Shown here in pieces: positions 8,326-16,904 of a DNA stretch of 64,000 nt (its first letter is position 1; the number at the start of each line of letters is the position of its first letter). The notes beneath the pieces are model-generated. The model ran no database searches. It saw only the letters and a list, made by a program, of their open reading frames with translations, and was not told the DNA's origin. Made by a program: the position numbers and the translations under genes. Source of the DNA: Saprospiraceae bacterium (GTDB taxonomy: Bacteria; Bacteroidota; Bacteroidia; Chitinophagales; Saprospiraceae); the NCBI GenBank assembly GCA_027080725.1, contig JALWRC010000025.1, positions 20,479 through 84,478 on the forward strand. Reading direction: 5' to 3'.

Positions 8326-9594
8326 CTACAAGTCCATTGCCTCCGCCAACAGTTCTGCGATGTCCTTTACGATCAATTTGCCTTCGTTTCCGGTAGATTT
8401 GACGGCATCTTCAAACCGCGAAACCTCGTAGGGGCAGCAGACGACAAGAACATCCGCTCCGGTCTCCACCGCCTCCCGGACTCTGTTTTCTGAGAGCCTT
8501 TCGTTGACGTGGTCGGCCATAAATCCGTCGAGCCACATACCTCCGCCACCGCCACCGCAGCAATAGCTCTGTTGCTTGCAACGTCCCATCTCCGTCAGCT
8601 GTAGGCCGGGGATAGCTTCAATCAGTTTTCTGGGGGATTCAAACTCGCCATTATGCCGGCCGAGGTAACACGGATCATGAAACGTCACCGTATAATTGAG
8701 TTCCTTTTTGAAGTCCATTATTTCGATTAAGGGCGCGAGGAAAGTGGTGTAATGGAGCACTTTCGACTTGCTCCCCAGCTTTGGATACTCGTGCTTCATG
8801 GCATTGAGGGCATGGGGGTCCATCGTCATCACCGTCTTAGCCTTGTACTTGCGGAAAAGGGCAATATTGTGCTCTGCAAACTCTTCGAAAAGCCCCGTCT
8901 CACCGGCAAGTCGCTGGGAGTCACAAGAGCATTTTTCCTCTGTCCCGAGAATACCGTAATCCACCTTTAAGGCGTTGAGCACTTTGGCCAAAGCCGCTGC
9001 CGCATCTTTGCCGCGGTTGTGATAGGCGGGATAGCATTCGACAAACCACAGGATGTCTACCGATCGTTTGATCTCTTTCATAATGGGGACCTCGACGCCG
9101 GCATCTTTGACCCAATCCGCTCTTTTGCGTTGGGACTCTCCCATCGGATTGCCGTATTCAAAGGTCTTTTCGAACACTTCCTGCAATTCGTCCGGAACAT
9201 TGCCTTCGAGCACGGACTCCTCGCGGATGGCAGGCATAATCTGAATCATGTCCACTGCCTTGGGGCACATCCGGAGGCAATTCATGCAGGTCGTACACTT
9301 CCAAAGGTCATCACTCGTAAAGAGGTCAATGCCCATTTGGAGTCTGCGGAATATCTTCCTGGGCCCGTAATCGCCACCGGCTTGCTCTACCGGACAAACC
9401 GGCACACATTGGGTACACTGATAGCACCACCCCATGGATTCTGCTCCCTTGACAGCAGTCACCTTATCCATCGCATCGGTATCATAATCGAAGATGACAC
9501 GCTGCTCAAACATCCGGTTCCACTGAGCGGTAAGGGTTACACCTTCCACCTCTACACTTTCCTTCTCGAATATTTGGCTTTTATCTATTGGCAT
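8326..9594 (-). CDS. shdrB3: sHdrB3: fused HdrC-HdrB Fe-S protein
   Basis: A 422-residue fusion of an HdrC-like ferredoxin part and an HdrB/HdrD-like part. Cluster ligands are Cys57/60/63/67 and Cys100/103/106/110 (CYQCTQCVPVCP, CTTCMNCLRMCP). CCG motifs follow as HDPCYLGRHNG and CCGGGGGGMW. HdrD-like fusions in this position replace the separate shdrC2 and shdrB2 genes of type I clusters and define type II. It would hold the second noncubane-type catalytic site of the sHdr complex. The C-terminal half resembles EMO, but there is no membrane domain. The shdrH gene ends 45 bases upstream. Confidence 0.85.
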   Translation of the reverse strand: MPIDKSQIFEKESVEVEGVTLTAQWNRMFEQRVIFDYDTDAMDKVTAVKGAESMGWCYQCTQCVPVCPVEQAGGDYGPRKIFRRLQMGIDLFTSDDLWKCTTCMNCLRMCPKAVDMIQIMPAIREESVLEGNVPDELQEVFEKTFEYGNPMGESQRKRADWVKDAGVEVPIMKEIKRSVDILWFVECYPAYHNRGKDAAAALAKVLNALKVDYGILGTEEKCSCDSQRLAGETGLFEEFAEHNIALFRKYKAKTVMTMDPHALNAMKHEYPKLGSKSKVLHYTTFLAPLIEIMDFKKELNYTVTFHDPCYLGRHNGEFESPRKLIEAIPGLQLTEMGRCKQQSYCCGGGGGGMWLDGFMADHVNERLSENRVREAVETGADVLVVCCPYEVSRFEDAVKSTGNEGKLIVKDIAELLAEAMDL

Positions 9595-9638
9595 TGCTTG
9601 TAGATTTTATTTTATGAAATTGCTGATTTTGTCAATGA

Positions 9639-10400
9639 TTAATTAGAACTCTGTAGCTGCAAAAAATCCAATTCCCGGATCCGGTAAAGGCCCAGGATGC
9701 GCCTCGAAAACTCGACCACTCCCGGCATCACTTTGTTAAACTCCTTGGTCATACGCATCTTGAGAACGGTATAGGCATATATGACGTACACACAACTCAA
9801 AAACACATTGGTGCCAAACAGCCGCTCGCTTATGAACCGATATCCTCCCGACTCAGACATCGAATGCACAAAAGCGACAGCTCGCCCCACATTGATGTAG
9901 ATCTCTCCTAAATTATTGCCCTTCAGCTCAAAGTTCTCCGTCACCACCAAGGGCAAGGACCCCGTCTTCGTCCGGGGGTTCCACATCCACCTCGTCCAAA
10001 GCCAATACTCATCCGGTTTGGTAAAATGCAATAATTCGGAGGCCAAATCCGCACGTAAATACTTATCGCTGAGCTTGATTCTATTACAAAAAGTCTGAAA
10101 TCGTATTTCAAGCATCTTCCTGCCATAAATCAAATCGTAAATAGCGGATTTCAGGTCATTCAGGCCTATTGATTCAATGATTTCCTTTGCTTTTCGCTTT
10201 ATCGAGAAGATAAAGCGCAATACCTGAAGTAATTCTTCTTCTGTGGCTTGCGACAAGTACTCCGGGGCCAACACTTTTTGGAAATAAGCACTTTTGATCT
10301 CCATATCATCCGCCATCTGCACTAAGTATTGCTCCTCCACCTTATCCAGGGTTTCGGCCATAAATTCTTTGACAGAGGCGAGATCGATGAGTTGGCGCAT
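9639..10400 (-). CDS. shdrH: sHdrH: conserved accessory protein of sHdr clusters
   Basis: A 253-residue protein with no enzymatic motif, largely helical in appearance, with a moderately hydrophobic segment near 200-222 (FGTNVFLSCVYVIYAYTVL). The conserved 'hypothetical' gene of shdr clusters occupies exactly this position between shdrA and the next hdrB/C gene, and its size fits. The symbol rests on synteny. Its function in the complex is not known from sequence. Confidence 0.7.
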   Translation of the reverse strand: MRQLIDLASVKEFMAETLDKVEEQYLVQMADDMEIKSAYFQKVLAPEYLSQATEEELLQVLRFIFSIKRKAKEIIESIGLNDLKSAIYDLIYGRKMLEIRFQTFCNRIKLSDKYLRADLASELLHFTKPDEYWLWTRWMWNPRTKTGSLPLVVTENFELKGNNLGEIYINVGRAVAFVHSMSESGGYRFISERLFGTNVFLSCVYVIYAYTVLKMRMTKEFNKVMPGVVEFSRRILGLYRIRELDFLQLQSSN

Positions 10401-10439
10401 ATACTGATGGATTTAAATTGCTAAATCTTTTGTCCTTTG

Positions 10440-11498
10440 TTAAGCCGGCACCGCAAGTGAACGGATGGCGGTCAAGGCTTTGATGGCAGCCATTGCTCCG
10501 GCAGATACCGAATCTTCGAGATCCGCCGGTCCCGTCGTCGCACCGGCAGCAAATACCCCCGGAACATTGGTGCTGACCGTATCGAGGCAACCGCCTGTCG
10601 TCTCGATAAATCCGTACTTGTTTTGGTTGACACCAAATATCTTGGCCATTTGTTTCGTTCCTTCGGAGGGCTCCATGCCCACAGCGAGAATGACCATGTC
10701 CATCTCAACTTCCATCGGACGTCTAAAGGTCGTGTCTTCTCCTTTTACAAGGACTTTATCCCCTTTTTTGACGATTTCAGTGGCCATTCCTTTGATGTAG
10801 TTGACCTTGTACTCCTCTTGTGCCGGCCAGTATATTTCATTCTCCCAATAGCCATACATTCGCATATCGATGTAGAAGATATAGACCTTGCAGTCGGGGA
10901 GGAGTTTTTTGATCTCTATCGATTGTTTGGATGAAATCCCACAACATACCTTCGAGCAATACTCGTTGCCCAATCGCCTGTCGCGCGAACCCACACATTG
11001 TATGAAGCATATCCTCTTGGGTTCTTCACCATTGGAAGGTCTAACGAATTTGTGCTGACTGAGCATTTTTTCAGCATCGGTCAGAGTGATAACATCATCC
11101 AATTCATAGTAAGCATACTTCTGTGTCTCCCTGCCCGGATCGAAGTGCTTAAAACCCGTGGCAATGATGACTGAGCCCACATTAAATTCGACTTCATTAC
11201 CGAGTTGCAAGGCTTTAATCGTAAAGTTGCCCAGCTCGCCTTCTGCACCCGTAATCAATGTGTTGTAATGTATATCCACCAATGGATTGTCCACAATGGG
11301 CGCCATCAACTCAGCAAAAGCCTCGGTTGTATTTCGCAAGTCCGGCGTTAGAGCGGCGTACTTTTCTTCATCCGGTGTGCCTCCGAGTCGATCTCGCTTT
11401 TCTACCAGGATTGCCTTATATCCCATAGCGGATACTCCTTTGGCAGCTTCTATTCCCGCTGCACCCCCACCGATGATTAATACGTTTTCGTTTGCCAT
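10440..11498 (-). CDS. shdrA: sHdrA: FAD/Fe-S subunit of the sulfur-oxidising Hdr-like complex
   Basis: A 352-residue flavoprotein. The N-terminal dinucleotide fold shows IIGGGAAGIEAAKG (residues 8-21). A cysteine cluster follows (Cys164, 168, 181, 185, 186; IQCVGSRDRRLGNEYCSKVCC area), the HdrA-type cluster-binding segment, and ATGA and AAGA motifs mark the FAD domain. It is much shorter than methanogen HdrA and lacks the extra ferredoxin and insertion domains, as is typical for sHdrA. It lies between shdrB1 and shdrH with 39-43 base gaps. It would relay electrons from lipoate-bound sulfur oxidation. Confidence 0.88.
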   Translation of the reverse strand: MANENVLIIGGGAAGIEAAKGVSAMGYKAILVEKRDRLGGTPDEEKYAALTPDLRNTTEAFAELMAPIVDNPLVDIHYNTLITGAEGELGNFTIKALQLGNEVEFNVGSVIIATGFKHFDPGRETQKYAYYELDDVITLTDAEKMLSQHKFVRPSNGEEPKRICFIQCVGSRDRRLGNEYCSKVCCGISSKQSIEIKKLLPDCKVYIFYIDMRMYGYWENEIYWPAQEEYKVNYIKGMATEIVKKGDKVLVKGEDTTFRRPMEVEMDMVILAVGMEPSEGTKQMAKIFGVNQNKYGFIETTGGCLDTVSTNVPGVFAAGATTGPADLEDSVSAGAMAAIKALTAIRSLAVPA

Positions 11499-11541
11499 AT
11501 TTCCTTGTTTTTATATAGATTCAAAAATATCTTTTTCATTA

Positions 11542-12729
11542 TTACTTCTCAGCGTCTTCCCAAGTTAAGTATTCCTTCTTGCCCGCTTTAATCAGATCAC
11601 ATTCTGCCTGAAACTCTGCCCATTTCTTATCGACATCTATACCGAGTTTTCTAAGGAATGGTTTGTTGTCCGTATTGTGCCAATGCAATTGCAACACCTT
11701 ATAGGGATGTGCCCCCATGGCCAGTGCTGCAACTTGTGAATCTGCCATGACCGGTAGTCCGACTTTCATGTTGTGCGCCTTTCCTGCCACCTGGGATTGA
11801 TCCAAAGTGGTGACGCAACCCGTATCGTGAGTGACCACGATATCCGGATTGGCCTCTTCCTTCATTACCTCTATCTTCCTCTGTACCGAGAAAGAACGGG
11901 AAAAATCCCTGGAGACCAGGATATGCCTAAACCCAAATCCACAGCAGTCAAACCAGGAGGAATAATCCGCCACATTGATGCCGAGAGCCTGCAATGAAGC
12001 GGTCACAATTGCCGTGCGCTGTGCACCGTAAATCTCACTCTCATATACGGCATCTTCTTCGATCAGTTTGTGATAATGACAAGCCGGATGAACGGTTGCC
12101 GTGATATGAGACATATCTATGACCTGCCGTTCGGCGATGCGATCCCGCATGGCCAATACCCATTCGCTGTAGTGGACGATCTCTTCCGGTATAACGAGCT
12201 TCTTGCCGAGCTTTTTCATGATATCCCGGACTTTCCTCCTCAAATCATGTTGATGCACCAGCGCATGCCGCACCTCTTTGTAGTGACCGAAACTCGTCCC
12301 GCAATGAATCAACGGGAAATATCCCACTTCGTGGGCAGAAGCAAAATTACGGATGGCCACTGCAGCCTGCGCTTCGGGATTGGAGGTAGCCGATGCGTAA
12401 TAATTCCAAGCGGTACAAGAAGTCTGGTCCGTAGGATCGTAATAATCGAGACCAAAAGCTCTATTGAGCCAGAAGATAGAGGTCGAGTAACCGGGTATGT
12501 GCCCGCACTGTCCGCAACTCTTGTGGTGCCAGGTCTTTTCCAATGGAATTTTTTTGGTTCGTCCATACTTGGTCTTCACCTCCATATACGGTTCGGGAAC
12601 ACGGATGACTTCGAGTTCCCCTTCTTTTTCAAGTTGGAACAACTCATCGCGCAAATCATGGGTCGGAGCCTCTTCGGGAGTAATTTTGAAGACTCTTTCG
12701 TTGGCTTTAACTACAGGAAGATGTATCAT
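11542..12729 (-). CDS. shdrB1: sHdrB1: CCG-domain catalytic subunit
   Basis: A 395-residue HdrB-type protein with two cysteine-rich CCG domains. The first has KSCGQCGH and DQTSCTAWNYY; the second has HPACHYH and WFDCCGFGF. These motifs bind the noncubane [4Fe-4S] clusters that cleave disulfides in HdrB. The N-terminal extension of about 70 residues is longer than in classical HdrB but fits sHdrB1. It is encoded directly after shdrC1 (41-base gap) in the C1-B1-A order that distinguishes sulfur-oxidising from methanogenic clusters. Confidence 0.87.
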   Translation of the reverse strand: MIHLPVVKANERVFKITPEEAPTHDLRDELFQLEKEGELEVIRVPEPYMEVKTKYGRTKKIPLEKTWHHKSCGQCGHIPGYSTSIFWLNRAFGLDYYDPTDQTSCTAWNYYASATSNPEAQAAVAIRNFASAHEVGYFPLIHCGTSFGHYKEVRHALVHQHDLRRKVRDIMKKLGKKLVIPEEIVHYSEWVLAMRDRIAERQVIDMSHITATVHPACHYHKLIEEDAVYESEIYGAQRTAIVTASLQALGINVADYSSWFDCCGFGFRHILVSRDFSRSFSVQRKIEVMKEEANPDIVVTHDTGCVTTLDQSQVAGKAHNMKVGLPVMADSQVAALAMGAHPYKVLQLHWHNTDNKPFLRKLGIDVDKKWAEFQAECDLIKAGKKEYLTWEDAEK

Positions 12730-12770
12730 AACTTATACTATTTGTTTGCAAAATGTTTTACTATCGTGTT

Positions 12771-13487
12771 TTAATCAAACTCTATATCATACCCCGCCTC
12801 TTCGAGCCGCTCTTCCATGACATCTACCAGGATCATGTGCAGTCCATCATCTATACCTTGGATCAAGTCCATCACACCTGTCATATGCCATATGAGATAG
12901 AGTTCGATAATAGTTTTTTCGGAGACTTTCCAGCCGGTTTCAGTCGTGTGGAGGGTCTCGGGAGGGAGGGCGCGCCGCCAGACCTCCAGATTGTCGGCGA
13001 TTTCATTGACGTGATGCCCCCAATCCGGAAAGGCGTTGGGTTGGAGCATGTCGGGAGACACTTGAGAGCCGGTGGACATAATCTTATAGATAATTCGCCC
13101 ATACCCTTCAAGGGCTTGCTTGGCGGTCTGAAGACCGTTTTTGACCGCCACTTCCCGCATGACCGTGATGATCTGTCCGGGCGAATTGCCCCTGGGGCAG
13201 CGGTCACAAGAAAAACACTGCGAGCAGTCCCACACACTATCGTTCATCAAGGTATAAATCGCATCTGTGTCTTCCCTTGCCACCGACTGAGCAATCAATC
13301 GGGGGCTGAAGTCATAAAACTTCGCCGAAGGGCACGCCGCCACACAAATACCACATTCGTAACATCCGTACAAAATATGGTGCCATCTCTCATCGTCTTT
13401 ACATTCCTGAAATAGGCGATCCTTCTCCTCCTGACTGACCTCCGAATACTTGTTTTGTCTGAGATCCAATGCTTGTTGCATACGCAT
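12771..13487 (-). CDS. shdrC1: sHdrC1: ferredoxin-type subunit
   Basis: A 238-residue HdrC-like electron-transfer subunit. The first cluster motif is CYECGICVAACP (Cys42/45/48/52). The second is unusual in spacing, CSQCFSCDRCP (Cys88/91/94/97). An additional helical C-terminal half makes it longer than methanogen HdrC, as expected for sHdrC1. ATG codons at 13487 and 13481 are both possible starts. It opens the shdrC1B1AHB3 block and follows lbpA by 44 bases. Confidence 0.87.
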   Translation of the reverse strand: MRMQQALDLRQNKYSEVSQEEKDRLFQECKDDERWHHILYGCYECGICVAACPSAKFYDFSPRLIAQSVAREDTDAIYTLMNDSVWDCSQCFSCDRCPRGNSPGQIITVMREVAVKNGLQTAKQALEGYGRIIYKIMSTGSQVSPDMLQPNAFPDWGHHVNEIADNLEVWRRALPPETLHTTETGWKVSEKTIIELYLIWHMTGVMDLIQGIDDGLHMILVDVMEERLEEAGYDIEFD

Positions 13488-13531
13488 TTATTTTTTTGAT
13501 TACAAAAATTAAGCTCCTCCCGCAGCCTATG

Positions 13532-14005
13532 CTATTCATAGTCTTCGGTCCCTTCGATGTGCGCACATGCCTGGATGCCGTCGCGGTCTATTTTTTCTTT
13601 GTACTGTTCTACGGCTTCGTCTCCGGTGACCATCTCTTTGAGTTCATTTTCGAGATCTGAGGGTTGGAGTTTGACGACCCATCCCTTGTTATAAGGGCTT
13701 TTATTGAGCAGTTGGACATCCTCTTCCAATGCTTTGTTGGTCTCTACAATCTCTCCGGAAAGCGGTGTTTTGATGGGCCCTACCCACTTACCGCTCTCAA
13801 CGGTCGCGATAGGACGGCCCTTTTTCCTGACTTTACCCACGGGCTTTGCTTTGGCATGAAGAATAGGGCCGGCCAGACTTTGGGCGATGTCCGTCATACC
13901 GATATACACGGTGCCGTCTTCGTTGACACGCGCCCAGGTATTATCTGCTACAGAGTAATATAGGTCTGTCGCAATGACACATTCGTTGACTTTACTGTAT
14001 CCCAT
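13532..14005 (-). CDS. lbpA: LbpA: lipoate-binding sulfur-carrier protein of the sHdr pathway
   Basis: A GcvH-fold protein of 157 residues. The lysine motif ATVESGKWVGPIKTPLSGE, with Lys73 as lipoyl site, resembles the LbpA branch associated with shdr rather than glycine cleavage H protein. It sits directly upstream of shdrC1, a common location for lbpA. It would present lipoate-bound sulfur intermediates to sHdr. A second, more divergent lipoyl carrier is encoded at 7617-8066, so the system has two carriers. Confidence 0.87.
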   Translation of the reverse strand: MGYSKVNECVIATDLYYSVADNTWARVNEDGTVYIGMTDIAQSLAGPILHAKAKPVGKVRKKGRPIATVESGKWVGPIKTPLSGEIVETNKALEEDVQLLNKSPYNKGWVVKLQPSDLENELKEMVTGDEAVEQYKEKIDRDGIQACAHIEGTEDYE

Positions 14006-14046
14006 TTGTCTTAGTTTTTTTTATTCTTTAATGATTATTTTCAGGT

Positions 14047-14060
14047 ATGAAATGGTGGAT
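14047..14060 (+). repeat. Copy of the dispersed motif ATGAAATGGTGGAT
   Basis: An exact copy of the 10-mer ATGAAATGGT (14047-14056) in the short gap between dsrE3 and lbpA; the full 14-mer ends on the last base of the dsrE3 stop. It is preceded by GGT, as in several other copies. Confidence 0.9.
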
Positions 14061-14440
14061 TAAAAGTACATGACATGATCGTAGTTGAGTGCCAAATCTA
14101 TAATTGTGGTGGCTCCAAATATTTCCACGCCGTCTATTAAGTCATCCGGCGTCATGTTCCACAATGCCAGACTCTGTTGGCATACGGCGAGTTTGACCTC
14201 GTTGTCCAGACACATCTGCAGCATAGAAGCCAAAGTTACATTGCTGGAGGGATCGAGCTTGATCATCTCCGCTACTCCTTTGCGGAGTTGGTTGGTGCCG
14301 TTCATGGTAAACCATACGGTCGTCTCTATCTCCATCGCTGCTGAAGCCACCGCATAGTACAATGGAGAATAGGTTCGCTTGGGGGTATCCACCCCATGTG
14401 TCTGAATGACCAATATCTTTTTGCCTTCAAAATCTTCCAT
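14060..14440 (-). CDS. dsrE3: DsrE-family sulfur-transfer protein (DsrE3-like)
   Basis: A 126-residue soluble DsrE/DsrF-fold protein. The conserved sulfur-binding cysteine is expected in VKLAVCQQS (Cys87); a second Cys (77) lies in LQMCLDN. It would exchange persulfide sulfur with TusA on the way to the sHdr/LbpA machinery. The DsrE3 subtype is inferred from size, lack of a membrane segment and the shdr context. Confidence 0.75.
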   Translation of the reverse strand: MEDFEGKKILVIQTHGVDTPKRTYSPLYYAVASAAMEIETTVWFTMNGTNQLRKGVAEMIKLDPSSNVTLASMLQMCLDNEVKLAVCQQSLALWNMTPDDLIDGVEIFGATTIIDLALNYDHVMYF

Positions 14441-14492
14441 TTTCTAAAGTTTTATTCTGTTTTATAAAAAAATTAATTCCTTATGGATGGCT

Positions 14493-14726
14493 TTACACCT
14501 TACAAGCGGCATCCGGATCGGCATATACAAACATGTACTCGCCCTCCCAATCCCAATCCTCCTCCTCGAGCAACTCGTATAGCTTCTCCTTATCCGGATC
14601 CTTCCGGATCAACTGAAATTTGGTACCTTTGCCACTCTCCTTGTCCCGCTCCAGAACCCGGAGTAAAAACCATTGTCCGGGAAACGCACTATACAAATCC
14701 ACAATCTCTTTAGGCGTGAATGTCAT
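14493..14726 (-). CDS. Small acidic uncharacterised protein in the sHdr operon
   Basis: From the preferred ATG at 14726 (MTFTPKEIVDLYS) the product has 77 residues. Earlier ATGs at 14759 and 14780 lie inside the upstream ligase gene and would need an overlap. The C-terminal half is strongly acidic and aromatic (ELLEEEDWDWEGEYMFVY) and contains a single Cys near the end (DAACKV). No family was recognised. It is co-directional and tightly packed between a lipoate ligase and dsrE3, so it is probably translated and linked to sulfur or lipoate handling. Confidence 0.6.
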   Translation of the reverse strand: MTFTPKEIVDLYSAFPGQWFLLRVLERDKESGKGTKFQLIRKDPDKEKLYELLEEEDWDWEGEYMFVYADPDAACKV

Positions 14727-14751
14727 TCTTGTGCTTTCGTCGCGATTATGA

Positions 14752-15801
14752 CTACCCATGGCGCTGTCTGTATTGTACAATTTTTTTGAGAATCTCTGTC
14801 CAATCCTCCCGCCCTAAGCCTTCTATCAATGCTGCTTGCATAGACCGCCTGACGTATCCCTTAATATCCTGTTCTGCCAATTTCATTCCATCAAATGCCG
14901 TAACAGCTACTGTCTTCCCCTCTTTGTTAAGCTCCAATCCTGAGAGCTTGTCAAAGTGCATCCGGAATCTCACTCTCCTGCCAAAATAATCGATATACCC
15001 CAGCCAGACCCCGGAATGAATTTTGAGCATCTTTGCGTCCTCCCCCCTTGTTTTCTTAATCTTAAAAAGCCACTCATCAGAGTACATCTTTGCATCCAAT
15101 CTTTCAAATAGGTCTATCTCTTCCGGCTTGAAATCGTCGAAAAAAGGCGATTTGCCCACTGTGGCTACACAATTTTCGATGTAACACTCTTTCAACCATT
15201 TCATATCCGGCACTGCACCCAACTCTTTGGACGCAGTGGTGAGATAGCGGTACATCTCGGATTTGGACAGTTCACGCATGTCCCTGTCCAGGATATTGAG
15301 CCCTGCCAGCATGGTAGCGTAGTCAAAATCCAGTAAAAAATTGCCCGTTACCACCATCGCATTGCCAATCTGTGCTCCTCCCAATCCAGCTATCTTCTTG
15401 CCATCGACATGTATGTCATTGACCGGATAATAATAGGCGTTGATGCCGAGGTGGCGATAGGTCCGGACGATGGGTTGGATAAACATCTTATATCGCTCAT
15501 CTACAGGTGCCGGCAAGGAGGATTTATGAAAAATCCACTGCACGAACAACTGATGGCGATCGATAAAGACCGTCCCTCCACCGGTCTCTCTACGGACGAT
15601 AGGAATCCCATTTTCACGACAATAATCGATATCCAATTCCTGACGCGCATCTTGAAAATACCCAACACAGAAGTAAGGATCCACAGGTCTGGCCAACACG
15701 ACGGTGTCGTAGGAAGATGGAGTAAAAAGCTTGGCCAAGCCGTGATAAATTGTCTGAGACCTGATACCGCTGACATCACCGGCATCGACTACTCTTATCA
15801 T
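14752..15801 (-). CDS. Lipoate:protein ligase-like protein (second copy)
   Basis: A 349-residue LplA/BirA-fold ligase with VRRETGGGTVFIDR near residue 90 and NDIHVDGKKIAGLGGAQ near residue 157, the substrate loop and catalytic lysine region. A C-terminal domain of about 90 residues follows. It is clearly different in sequence from the ligase at 5533-6669. It is located between dsrE2 and the small unknown gene, ahead of the LbpA with the canonical motif. A plausible division of labour is one ligase per LbpA, or one ligase and one octanoyl/lipoyl transferase; sequence alone does not decide. Confidence 0.82.
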   Translation of the reverse strand: MIRVVDAGDVSGIRSQTIYHGLAKLFTPSSYDTVVLARPVDPYFCVGYFQDARQELDIDYCRENGIPIVRRETGGGTVFIDRHQLFVQWIFHKSSLPAPVDERYKMFIQPIVRTYRHLGINAYYYPVNDIHVDGKKIAGLGGAQIGNAMVVTGNFLLDFDYATMLAGLNILDRDMRELSKSEMYRYLTTASKELGAVPDMKWLKECYIENCVATVGKSPFFDDFKPEEIDLFERLDAKMYSDEWLFKIKKTRGEDAKMLKIHSGVWLGYIDYFGRRVRFRMHFDKLSGLELNKEGKTVAVTAFDGMKLAEQDIKGYVRRSMQAALIEGLGREDWTEILKKIVQYRQRHG

Positions 15802-15826
15802 AGCACATCTTTATGCACTGTATGAT

Positions 15827-16336
15827 TTATACAAACAAACTCACGTTTGCCGTAGAGGCAAATTCCAGGAAAGTGGCTGCACCGCCAATTTCCGCCTCTT
15901 CAATAAATTCTTCTTTTTTGAAGCCAAACACATCCATTGTCATCTGGCATCCGATCATCCTGACATCGAGTTCGACACACATATCTCTGAGCTCTTGTAC
16001 CGTGGCAACACCTTTATTTTTGAATGTCTTTTTCATCAATGTGGTCGCCAATCCCTCAAATCCCGGTATATTGGATGTGATGATATTGGGAATGGGCCAG
16101 TTGATATTCTGAAAGCCCTCCGGACCAAATGGCATCTTCATCGGCATCGCGGGGTTGCCTAATGGAGATACTTTCGCATTGATATCCTTCTTGAGCAAAG
16201 GCAATCCGTAAAAGGTAAAAAAGATGGCCACTTCCCAATCCATAGCGGCAGCTCCTGAGGCAAGGATAAATGGCGGATACGCCCAATCGAGCGTCCCTTG
16301 GCTGGCGATAAGTGCTAATCGTTTTGTATCTGACAT
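15827..16336 (-). CDS. dsrE2: DsrE2-like sulfurtransferase
   Basis: A 169-residue DsrE-fold protein of the DsrE2 type, longer than DsrE3 because of an insertion rich in Pro, Gly and Met around residues 57-95. Cysteines are Cys120 (RDMCVEL) and Cys130 (MIGCQMT); the latter corresponds to the usual sulfur-binding position. Rhodanese-TusA-DsrE2 is the standard sulfur-delivery set next to shdr genes. Here TusA and DsrE2 are adjacent, but no rhodanese gene is found in the window. Confidence 0.82.
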   Translation of the reverse strand: MSDTKRLALIASQGTLDWAYPPFILASGAAAMDWEVAIFFTFYGLPLLKKDINAKVSPLGNPAMPMKMPFGPEGFQNINWPIPNIITSNIPGFEGLATTLMKKTFKNKGVATVQELRDMCVELDVRMIGCQMTMDVFGFKKEEFIEEAEIGGAATFLEFASTANVSLFV

Positions 16337-16345
16337 AACTATCTA

Positions 16346-16891
16346 TTAATGCGTTTTTTTAATCAAAAAGGTAAAGGTGTCTCCTTCGTCTCTCGCTTCG
16401 ACCAACTCGTGTCCCGTTTGTCTTGCCCAGGCTTCCATATCGGGCATGGCTCCCGGGTCAGTAGAGACCATTTCAAGCAACTGCCCTACCTTCATCCCCT
16501 TGATCGCTTTCTTGGTCTTGACGACAGGCATAGGGCAGCACAAGCCCTTACAGTCCAATTGGACCACTTCCAAATCTTCACCGTCCGCAGCAGATTCAGC
16601 TCCCTCCGCCCCGGTAGTGTCCACCGGTTGTGTGACAGAAGCAGTGGATTCAGCTCCCTTTTTCTCAATTAAAAACCTGAATGTACCTCCTTCATCTTTG
16701 GCTTCCAATAACTTGTTGCCGGTCTGCCTTGCCCAAGCTTCCATGTCCGGTATCGAACCCGGATCGGTGGCGACCATCTCCAATACCTCACCGGGCGCCA
16801 TTTCTTTCATGGCCTTCTTGGTTTTGACGACCGGCATGGGACAGCATAAGCCCTTGCAGTCCAATTGTTTTGATATGGTTATTTCTCCCAT
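16346..16891 (-). CDS. tusA: Tandem TusA: two fused TusA sulfur-carrier domains
   Basis: A 181-residue protein made of two TusA domains joined by an acidic, Ala/Ser-rich linker (about residues 80-108). Each domain begins QLDCKGLCCPMPVVKTKKA, with the CPxP motif at Cys17 and Cys119; the active Cys should carry a persulfide. The domains are nearly identical in the first 25 residues, pointing to a fairly recent internal duplication. The start at 16891 (MGEITISKQ) is chosen because the upstream ATG at 16933 lies inside the regulator gene. It is the first structural gene after the ArsR-type regulator and should be strongly expressed. Confidence 0.88.
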   Translation of the reverse strand: MGEITISKQLDCKGLCCPMPVVKTKKAMKEMAPGEVLEMVATDPGSIPDMEAWARQTGNKLLEAKDEGGTFRFLIEKKGAESTASVTQPVDTTGAEGAESAADGEDLEVVQLDCKGLCCPMPVVKTKKAIKGMKVGQLLEMVSTDPGAMPDMEAWARQTGHELVEARDEGDTFTFLIKKTH

Positions 16892-16904
16892 GAGTATATG
16901 ATAT

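Noticed and set aside
8326..13487. Methanogen-type or acetogen-type heterodisulfide reductase
   Set aside because: The short HdrA, C1-B1-A-H-B3 order, LbpA, TusA and DsrE neighbours, and absence of hydrogenase or formate dehydrogenase genes fit the sulfur-oxidising form.
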